Origin: Apoderus coryli
Taxonomy: Eukaryota > Arthropoda > Insecta > Coleoptera > Attelabidae
Assembly: GCA_911728435.2 (NCBI GenBank)
Contig: OU452198.1
Coordinates: forward strand, 15,844,001 to 15,908,000
Length of the DNA stretch: 64,000 bases
Direction: 5' to 3'
The position numbers were made by a program, and so were the translations under genes. Of the stretch, positions 33,601 to 45,200 are shown in pieces. The notes below the pieces were generated by a model. That model had not been told where the DNA came from. It made no database searches and worked only from the letters and a program-made list of their open reading frames with translations. Every line of letters starts with the position of its first letter. Position 1 is the first letter of the stretch.

Positions 33601-36600
33601 CACAGAATTCTTCAAGAAGATTAATGCATTTTTGCATTCTCTCGAAACAACTCTGGAAGCAAAATGCGAACCAACACTAGAAACAGTTATTTCACCCGTT
33701 TAAGGTGATAACTGCTTCCTCTGGTGACTGTTCGTTGTTGATGTTGGAAACGTAAAGAAATTGTTGAAATTTAATTCGAGACTAGCCGAACGATTCGAGG
33801 TTTAGTTTGAAAAATTATTTTACGACACGTGTGAAAAATGTTTATTTTCCTGGTGAAGCATGATTCGTCGTTAGAGGGTTAGGTTTTCGAAGCTCAGCGA
33901 TGAGTTGCGGCAAACAAACCGGTTGTTTAATTTTGCAAAGGAACTGTTGCTACATGGTCTATCTTGGAGTCAAATGTCGCGCCCATTTTTTGGAGACACT
34001 TCAAGAACGGAGATATTTTATCGGCATATAATTTCGAGTTCATAAAAGTGCATTAAATTTTTTGACACCACGCTAGGAACTAGCTGCTGTTCTTCGGTTA
34101 AAAGACGCGGTATCCTACAGAAATTACTCTGTCTGATGTAGTACTCTCCGATATCATTTATCAACACATTATTATTGCCCATATTATTATTTTACCCAGT
34201 CTAGTACGTTTGTAATCTATATTAGTTTGTACAGATCCTTACTGGATCTGTTAAACATTTCCAGATCTCCTATTTTATGCCCGCGAAATGTTTTTCTTCT
34301 ACTCCTCACATTTCATGTGTTTTACTGCTTTTAAAAATCCGCGCGAAATTAATGAATGCAATTACATTAAATTTACAAAATAGAAAATAATATGCGTCAT
34401 TTATTATAAAACATACTCAACGAGAACTACTAGCCATGCATGTTTAGGGCACAACTTCACATCATCGTTACGACTTCCGGGGTTCCGCAGAGCTCTAATT
34501 TGGGTCCTTTATTATTCATCCTTTTTATTAATGATCTGGTTCCGGCTGTTGGGACAAGCAGTCTCTTGTTTGCTGACGACCTTAAAATTTTTCACTCAAT
34601 AAATTCTTTGGCAGATTGTTATGCATTGCAAAATGATATTGCCAGGTTGAGTGACTGGTGTGATAGAAATAAGCTTGCATTGAACATAGCAAAGTATAAG
34701 TCTGTTTCATATTCGAGAAAAAGGGACAGTACTGGATTATGTTATGAGATCAATGGTGTTCCGCTATCTTCGTTGGAGACCATCAAGGACCTTGGTATTC
34801 TGTTCGATTCACAACTCACGTTTGTTAATCACGTTCGTGGAAAGGTTGAGGAGGCCGGTCGCATGTATGGATTTTCGGTTCGGAACTGTAAGGGATTCAC
34901 GGACATAGACACACTTACGGCTCTTTATTGTGCATATGTACGATCGAAACTGGAGTATGGGTTCATAATTTGGAGTCCATTTTACTGGGTTCATAAACAG
35001 GCAGTGGAAAGGGTCCAAAGGAGATTCCTAAAGTATCTGGTTTGGAGACAGGATGGTGTTTACCCCGTTCGGGAATATGATCATAGTCTGCTTTTATCGC
35101 GTTTTTCGATGCAGAGTCTGGAGCATCGTCGTCTTGTGTCGTCCTTGGCTTTCTTATATAACCTTCTCCATGGCAAGATGATTTCGAAATTAAATTTCAA
35201 TGTTCCTCGTCTTTGTGGTGGACAGAATTATTTATTTTAATGTGTGCGTGCTAGGACCAACGCTCTCTTAAAGTCACCTATTTATATGATGACGAGCAAC
35301 TTTAATAAAATATGTCACTGTTGCGACATGTTTTTTGATAATTTTGTTAGAATAATGTTGGTTTTTGATGAATTTTTCGAACAATAATTTTAAGATATAA
35401 ATACTCATATTTCTTTTTCTTTTTTGTATTGTATTGTATTGTATTGTATTGTATATATTTATATACAGGGTGGTCCAACGAAAAGTTTGCACCTAGCTTT
35501 TCTCTTTTTTTTGTAGTCGAATGCGAAAATGCTCGGACACGTCGATTTTGCTTTTGAGGGGGACACATTTTAAACATATTTTTCGATCTGCGCCTTTAAC
35601 CCCCTAGCGGGGGTGAGTAACAACCCTAAAATTTTAAATGGAAAGAGGGGTCTAATGACATATCATTTGAAAGGACACAAAATTGTCTTTCTAATGATAC
35701 CCTATTTGTCGAATTTTACTAAAACAGTTAATACGAAAACGACTTTAAAGACATTAAGCCGATAATTTTGGTATTAATGAGAAATACAAATAAGTTTTAA
35801 TTATTACGACTGAAAACAACTACAATCATTTCTAAATTATTTACTTTGAAGAAAAACGGGATTTCAAAAACACTATCTTATTTATCAGAACTAAATTCCT
35901 CACTAATCGTTTGCGTTTTTTGTTGAAATAAAAACTGCAGATACGTGTAGGAAAAGAATTTACACCGTTTATTTTAGTCTTTTCATTGATTCAGTTTGGT
36001 TGCTTCTCAAGTTATTTTACTTTTACCGTACAAAATGATTTATTCCATTCTAGAACGAGTTGAAATTGTTAAACTTTATTTTCAAAATAATAGTAGTGCT
36101 AGACTTACGGCTCGCTTATTTAATGAGAGACATCCCGATAAAAATGTGAATGATGTGTACGTTGGCAAGTTAGTTAAAAAGTTTGTAGATACCGGATCTG
36201 TCTGTAATGTAAAACACCAGCCGCAGAAACCGATCAGAAATGAAGCTGTGGAAGTCGCTGTTTTAGGGCATGTTGAAATGGATCATAGTCAAAGTACCCG
36301 TCAACTAGCTGAAGCCTCAGGTGTCTCCCGTTCGTCCATAATACGAATTTTAAAAGCGTACAAATTTCATCCGTACAAAATCAAATTAGTACAGGAACTA
36401 AATGAGGATGATCCTGATAGAAGGCTGCAATTTTGTGAAGCAATGAGCCAGCGTTTAATTGAAGATCCGCAATTATTATTTAACATTTGTTTTTCCGACG
36501 AATGCACATTTTATTTGAATGGAGCTGTAAATAGGCACAATTGCCGTTACTGGGATGACAGTAACCCACATTTATTCCGTGAGGTTCATACCCAGTATCC

Positions 36601-39159
36601 TCAAAAAATAAACGTCTGGTGTGGCATATTAGGAAATCATATTATAGGACCACTTTTTATTCCTGGAAATTTAACTGGTGAAGTGTACCTAAACATGCTT
36701 GAAGACACAATTGATCCTTTAATAACACAAATAATAGAAGATGACCAAAATCATACTGCTGATCGGCTTTATTTCCAGCAAGATGGAGCACCTCCGCACT
36801 ATGTGGCTCCTGTAAGACAGTTCTTAGATGACCGGTTCCCTGGACGGTGGATTGGAAGGAGGGGCCCAATTGAATGGCCTGCCAGGTCACCGGATTTATC
36901 GCCTTTAGACTTTTTTCTTTGGGGGCACTTAAAAAATAAATGTTTTGCCACGAAGCCCGAGTCCATAGAAGATCTTCGCCAACGCATTACAGAAGAGTGC
37001 AGAAACATAACACCTGATATGCTACAAAATGTTAGAAATAGATTTGAACAAAATCTGTATTATTGTATGGAATCAAATGGGTCACATTTTCAACATTTGT
37101 TAATGTAACGTTTTAATAAATCAATTTAACAGCTTGTTTACTTTTTTTACAAAGCAATGTTAAAACTAACAAACATTGGAATGTACTAACGATTGCAGGT
37201 GTTTTCACTCGCAATAATTAAAACTTATTTGTATTTCTCATTAATACCAAAATTATCGGCTTAATGTCTTTAAAGTCGTTTTCGTATTAACTGTTTTAGT
37301 AAAATTCGACAAATAGGGTATCATTAGAAAGACAATTTTGTGCCCTTTCAAATGATATATCATTAGACCCCTCTTTCCATTTAAAATTTTAGGGTTGTTA
37401 CTCACCCCCGCTAGGGGGTTAAAGGCGCAGATCGAAAAATATGTTTAAAATGTGTCCCCCTCAAAAGCAAAATCGACGTGTCCGAGCATTTTCGCATTCG
37501 ACTACAAAAAAAAGAGAAAAGCTAGGTGCAAACTTTTCGTTGGACCACCCTGTATGTATATTTTCAATGTATTTGTGCTTTAAAGGGATTGTTTATCTGT
37601 TGGACAATAAAGCATTTATTTATTTATCATCAGCGTCACAGATTAATATTTTTTTTAATATTTGAAATTTGAGGTTAGGAAGTAAATTGGATAAAAAACA
37701 CACTTTTTTGAAAAATTCAGTTTTATTGACACCAATATGAAGTAGAAACATGGGAATTAATAATGGAATATGATGTCGGGCAAATGTCCACCTCGAGCAC
37801 ATAGGCAAACCTCCGCTCTTTTCAAAAAATTTTGACCACATTTCATCTTTCAGAGCGTCAGTTATTATTTCAAATGGCCCCGGAGAAATTAATCCAGTGG
37901 CGTTAAATCACAAGAACGAGGCGGCCAGCTGACATCGCCAAATCGAGAAAGTACGTGACCGGAAAATTTCTCATGCAATAACTGAATTGGTTGGCCGACT
38001 GTGTGGCTTGTGGCGCCATCTTGCTGAAACCAAAGGTCACTAATGTCAACATTGTGGCCACAACACGGTTATCATGGTTTGGTAGCGCAGAGAATTCACA
38101 GTGACGGCGTTTCCTTGCTCATTGTCAAAAAAATACGGGCCGATGATGCCGCCTAACCACAAACCGCACCATACGGTCACTTTCTTTGGATTTAATCACA
38201 GATCTAGGAAGGGGGAGATAAAACTGTTTACATTTCCAAGCGATCAAACATCATTATTTGCAGATATCGATAATGCCAAACTTCCGCTTTCATTCCCGCA
38301 TTGTTTTAAAATACACTATTTTGATACGCCATTTTTTAGCGTTTTAAAGCAAAATATAACTTAGGTGATAGTACTAATTTTTGTGTATTATAAAACGATA
38401 TACCCAAGATATTTTTTAGTTACTTTTTTATGAATTTTAACATATTCAAGACATGTTTCACCAAATCATAATTTATTTATGAAGTACACGTGGCAACTCT
38501 GTAAAGCAGAGCAACCGAATAGTACGCGAAGAATTTACGATATCCATTCATTCTTGTAATCAGCCGGTAGTTTGAGCTTTGTTGCCGAATATCCTTTGTT
38601 TGGTGTTTATTTGCTTTTAGTTGGTGATTTTGAGGAATTTTGAGTGTTTTTTTGTGCAAAAACTATAAAAAAACAATTAACAATGGTGCGTCAGTGTATA
38701 GTGTGTAAAAATAATGAAAATTCCAACCCAAATTTGATATTTCGGAGGTAAGTAAGGTTACGACTTGTTATTGTTTATCAGTGGTGTAGTTTGCTTGCTC
38801 TACAAAATAAAAATAAATTCCTGTAAATAAATACTTAATGTAATTGTTGATTTTTGTGATGTTATAGAGATGCTAGGACTATTCAAATCAAGGTTTAATT
38901 ATAATCTAAGGTTGCACTTCGTTAGATAACTAAATATGTTAATACTGAATTGGTAGGTTACAAAAGAATTAAATAATTTCATATTGTAGGTGTCCAGTAA
39001 ATTCGGAAAGACTACAGCGTTTGCAAGTATGCACAAATATGCTCAAACCATTTTGATGTGAGCGACATTAAGATAACTGAGATTACTGGTCGCAAGCAAA
39101 TTCGACCAGATGCTGAACCTCAATTATCATTTCTTTTTAATGAGCCTCTGTCGTACAGG

Positions 39160-39200
<41 letters not shown>

Positions 39201-42200
39201 TTAATAAAATGTGTCTATATAAAATTTAAGGTATAATGTTCAATAATATTGTAATAAACATATGGTGTATTTACCACACATCTAGATTCTAGATCTGTGG
39301 TATTTACCTATTGTATTTATTATAGTGTTTAAACGAAAGTCGAATCTCCACAAGATAAATTTAATAGAAACTATCGGCCATACATGTTTCGGGACTAGAC
39401 CAGTCCCATCATCAGTGGCATGTCAACAATCGTACAAACACAACGCTAAGACATACAATATTCCATTAAATTTCCACTGAAATCACCCTATGGAAAAATA
39501 TTTGAACTATTAAAATTTAATTAAAATTACAATTAATTGTTAGTTTGTATATACTAGTTTCCCAGATAATATATAATGGTGCTACCTATTTCCTATTTGT
39601 AAATATATTTTTACCTAATTATTAATAATTTTATTGCACCCTTATCGGCGCCTTAGTTGTCTTGCTTTTATCTGTGGTTTTTCAAAACACTTAAAGACCA
39701 AAGATATTATTTATTGGCACGTCTCGTCTGAGTGTAAATAGGATTATTTAAGTATTTTTTAGTTAGTATAGTTTAACCATAGTCTAATAAATAATATATT
39801 ATTTATTAGACTATGGTTTAACAGCCGTTCAATCGTGATCATATAAAAAACGTTCATTAAATGTATATATTTTATTTAAATTAATTATATTAAATTTAAA
39901 AGTTATTTGATGGTGTGTTTCAATGTTATTTATTTATGAAAATACTCGGAAACCAGCAAAACCGTACGCCACTGGTACATAAAACGAACTCGAAACGACG
40001 AAATTGGTACAACGTTGCCATTTTTTCTATCTGTCCTTTTCTATCTTATATATTATCTGCCAACTTATGTCTGATTGTAAACAAATGTGAATTATGAATG
40101 AAATTTCAGATAATGTTATATCTCTCGAGTTTCTAGATCTGTGGATTTAATGGTTTTTCAAGAACTATTTGTGGATTTTGGATGGATTTTTACTAAATAA
40201 ATGTCAAAGGATGACAGATCAATTCTTTACATTTCATCATTTGACAGCCAATTTACTTCCTAACCTCAAATTTGCCCACCCATTACATCATGCATTAGAA
40301 ATTCTTATGTCCTATTATTAAGTCAATACACCGGATGAATATTTCACGAGCAACTTACTTATATATTATTTTTTTAGCTAACCCTTAACTGAGACTGTTG
40401 AAAATGTTGGGATCTTACATAAAAGTGCTTTCACTTAAAGAAGAATTTTGGTCAGTCTTACGACCTTTAACGAAGAGCAATATTCCTTTCGAATAAAACA
40501 ATCAACTGTCTTGTGGTCTCTCCACAACTGAAGAGACGAATTGAAGTCGAAACAGAAACGAAAGAGCATATCTTTCCCAGGAAAACTGCGTACTATAAGT
40601 TCTTTTACGAAATCACATTGGATAAAACCAATTTTCCTCGGAAACGAACTTCTTGTTCTCACCAATATGGCAAAGTAGCCTTATAGCATGGTGTATGGAT
40701 GAAGGGAGTCTTCACAAAAGATTTGTAACAAAAGTCAAACCTCTGTTTTGCGAGTGACAAAATTCTTTGTTGAAAAAAGTCGAACTTCTCGCTTTTCACA
40801 GATGACAAAAGCCTTGTGATAAAAGCGAAACAGACAGCTGCTCTTGCGCAAAGTGCTTAGCTACAACACACGAACATATGGCGGGTCTTCAGACCTTTGC
40901 TTTGTCTTAAAGCCATCTGTAAATATTCGAAATGTTTGGAATCTTGCACAAAAGTGCTTTCACTAAACGACGAATTTTGGTCAAGAATGACCATGAGCCA
41001 AATCTCCTACATTTTGCACTAATTTATTTATTAAGTTGGTGATTAAATTTTGTAAACATTATTTTCTTTTTAACGAATATATCTAAATTAATATACTTCT
41101 CGAAGGCTTTTGATCACGTCAACCACGGGTTTCTCGTTCCTAAGCTTGAGGGTGCCGGAGTGGCAGATTCCTTGGTTTCCTGGTAGGGAAGCTACCTGTC
41201 AAGTAGAACTCAGGTTATTCGACTTAATGAGTTTCATTCTAGGCCGGTGAAGATCACTTCAGGTGTTCCTCAAGGATCCCCCTGGGCCCATTATTGTTCA
41301 CCCTATTTATTAACGACATAGAGCAATGCTTTCTATATAGTGAATGATTTCAAGTGTTATAAGACGATCCGAGTTGTCACCGACTCCTACCTTTTGCAGG
41401 AGGATGTCATTCGGTTGGTTCATTGGAGAGGATTTAAACGTTTCGAAGTCTTTTTGTGTCAATTTTAATCGTTCTAGAAATCCGCTTTTTCATGATTACT
41501 TCATGGGTCAAACAGCTCTGGAGTTCAGGGCCATGGTTAGGAACCTGGGAGATTATTTGGGGGCCAATTTCAGCTTCAGTCGTCACATCGGGCGTTCTGC
41601 ATCGCGTTCCTTGCAAATGTTGGACTTCGTCCGGCGTTGCTCAGCAGACTTTAGCAGTGCGAAAACAATTAAATTGTTATATACATCGCTTATCTTGTTT
41701 GGAGTCCCCTCTATGCCTGTTATGTGGCTCATATCGAGAGGATTCTGCACCTTTTCCTGAGATTTATACATTTTAAGCTCCGTCGCCCACCACATGTTGA
41801 TCATGTCTACAATTATGATGCACTGATGGAAGAGATGTGAATGACGACGTTGAGAGCGCGTAGGAGCGTGAGCGACCTTACCATCTTTTACAAAACCATT
41901 AATAATATCCTTCATTCATCTATCTTGCTCTCACAGATTGGGCTCCATGTTCCTCCGAGAGCTGTCAGGGCGACTCATGTATTTCATGAGGCATATTACC
42001 GGACAAATTAAGCCATGGGTAGCTTTATTCCTTTGGCCAATCAATGTTCAAGTCTGGAACTAGACTTTTTCTCTCTAACCATCAAGCGCCTGGAGCAGTT
42101 GATGCGATCCTCCCGAGGAGGCGGCTTTTCATAACAGATTTTCACAACTGCTTTGCGACCAGTATTGAGCCTTGGTTTGGGCTTCGATAGCGTTCCTCTA

Positions 42201-45200
42201 TACTGTTCTCTTCTTTCATATTCACTTCACTAGTGTTGCTTAGTGCTTGTGATTTTGTAATGTTGTACTTGTAACTAGTATTTAATTAGTTTAAGTGATT
42301 GTCATGCTTATTTTTTATTTTCGTATTGTAATAATGGACTTTGTCCTTGAATAAATAAATAAACTCAGCTTGGTAAGGTAAACTAACATATCTAGTAAAA
42401 TTGCAATGTTATAAACTTACTCTGGGTATATTTCGCGACGATGGATCATTTAGGTTGAAATAGTCCACATTCTGCATTACACCCGGTGCTTTTAAACCAA
42501 GCCCAAACAACAACATACAACAAACATATCTTATCACAAATAGGGACATTTCAATATGATCAGAAATTCTAAAAAATACAAACGTCAATAAATTTATTTA
42601 TTTGAAAACAATAAGTAGAAATAAAATATTTACCCATTTAATTTAAACCACCAATTCTTCTGCCCCAGATTGAGAAATGCTAAATTCTCAGACACAAATA
42701 ATAAGGACCAAAACACTAACAGAACTATACCATGTCCTCCGGTGGGCACTGAAGGCAGAAGATAATGTCGTTCAACTCTTACTATCCATATGGAATATAA
42801 CATTGCGAAAACATTTAATGTTAAATAAATTATCTGAAAAAAAAATATATATAAAAATATATTTGCCACATAGGACACTTTGAGTCACTTCAATCATAAG
42901 AGATTAAGTTAATTCAAAATCTTGCCCAGTTCAAATATGCTTAAGCCTTTACGACAGCTTGAAAGTTAACCAGGGTAATCTTTCACTAACAGAGAGTTAA
43001 ACAAAAGCCCTTAAAATTGCACAACCCTAAGTCATATTGTCACATCCGATATATCCGGTCGAACTAGCTATTTTACGCTGATTAATAATTTTATAAAAGT
43101 TCATCAAAGTTCATGACTCTAACATTGGTATTGTACCTAAGACAAATTGCAAATTCAACAAAAAACGGTACGACCGACGCTAAGAATAGACAATTGTTCG
43201 ATATTCGAAAGAGTGGAGAAAATCAAAGGTTATAAATTTTTACGCAACAGGGAAAAACGGGGTCTTCTCTCCAAACTTTGGTGAAGTAAAATTCGGGTCC
43301 TAGAAGCACTAATCCCCCCGTTGGGCAGTGTCTTAAGTTTTATAGTTTATTTAACGCGATTACAGTTTTAATTTTAATCATTATAAATATTAAATATTTT
43401 ATTAACGCGAAAGAAATATCAACTCTGTCGGCAATGAAGATAATTGTAATGTAAGTACGAACTTTTGATTATTATAATTGTTGATTTTTAAACTTGACCT
43501 TTTTTATTAAATTGATTTTTGTACATTTTTTAATAAATAATAGTTAGTAATATTCATCTGACTTTCCTTTTATTTTTAATATAGTTTTTTGAAATTAATC
43601 AAATTTATTTTAATTTAGCCAAACATGTTTAGGGTACATTGTATCCATCATTAGTGTCTCGAAATAGCTCTTGTAAGGTAAGTTTTGCTCTTTACCGATC
43701 TGTACCTAATTTCCGACTGATACATTATTTTACACTTTAAAGCAATTTGTGCGCATTATTCGGCCACGAATTTCGATTATATTAATTTCCCGCCATGAAA
43801 GATGACAGTGACAACGCGAATACAACCGAAGACTCATCAGTTAAACTCAATGCATCGCGGCAGACGGTCGTTTTAGTCATCACATCTTAGACAAATCTAG
43901 GGTTGACAACCCGTCCCGATTTGGAGAAAAATGTCCTGCGTACTGACAAAACCCTTGTCAATACGCCCACAGTTCTTTAGACAAGCCATGAAATAGTATG
44001 TTTGGCAACGTTGAGTTCCAGTTCATTTGTGTATGTTTACATTATTATATTGTAACACGCCGTCTAATTAAATCAGTGCTTATTGAGCTTAATTAAAACA
44101 GTTTTTTATAGAAATAGTAGTGATAACTGTGTATAATAAATATATCGTCTATAATAATAATAAAGTAATTTGTTTGGACTCTTTGACGGTGGTTAAAATG
44201 GCGGGATTCTTATAGGGATACTAATTGGTTCTATTTTTGGGTCGTGAACAGCCTTCTTTTTATAAAACTAGTAGTGATAAGTGTGTATAAATATAACGTC
44301 AAACTTTTCTGTAAGTTACAACACCTGATAAACTGTTTGTTAATAAAATAAAGTGCTATAAGCTACGCCATAGTGTTTGTCGTATATTTCGGGATTTGGC
44401 AACCCTGGTGTTGCAATCTGGCAACTGACAGCTGTATCGTAAAGTTGGAAATTTTTGAGGTTATACGTACTCAGAACGTTTTGACATACGAGCGTTGTTT
44501 ACAGTAACTTAAAAGATTCATCTCGGCCCAAAAATGGAATTAAATCGTGAACATTTTCGTGCGATTATTTGATGATGGATAATTTATTTCGTTTGATTAT
44601 TTTTTACAACTTTCGACGTGAATTAACTCAGCAACAGTGCATGGATGAACTTAATTCAATTTTTGGCGATGAAGCTCCATCAAGGACCAGTGTTTATCGA
44701 TGGTATGGTGAATTCAATCGTGGTCGAAATGCACTCCCAAGACGAATTTCGTGAAGGTCGTCCAAAATTAGTTGTTGTTCCGAAAACCATTGATGCTGTG
44801 CGCGAACTGATATTACAAGATCGTCATGTGACCTATCAAGAGATTGAGACAACCTTAGGCATTAGTGGGACCAGCATACATTCAATATTGCATAAACATT
44901 TGACTGTCAAAAAAATTTGTTCGTGTTGGATCCCACACAATTTGTCAATCGCTCAAAAAAAGGCTCGTGTCGATTAGTTGAAAGAAATGCTCAAAAAATA
45001 CGATCGCGGTGCTTCGAAACACGTCTATGACATCGTGACAGGTGATGAATCGTGGATTTACGCGATGAGCCCGAAAGTAAACAGCAGTCGACTGTATGGA
45101 TGTTTCAAGATGAGCCAAATCCAACAAAAGTTGTTCGCGCACGAAGCACTTCCAAGCAAATGGTCGCCTGTTTTTTCGGAAAAACTGAACATGTCGCTAC

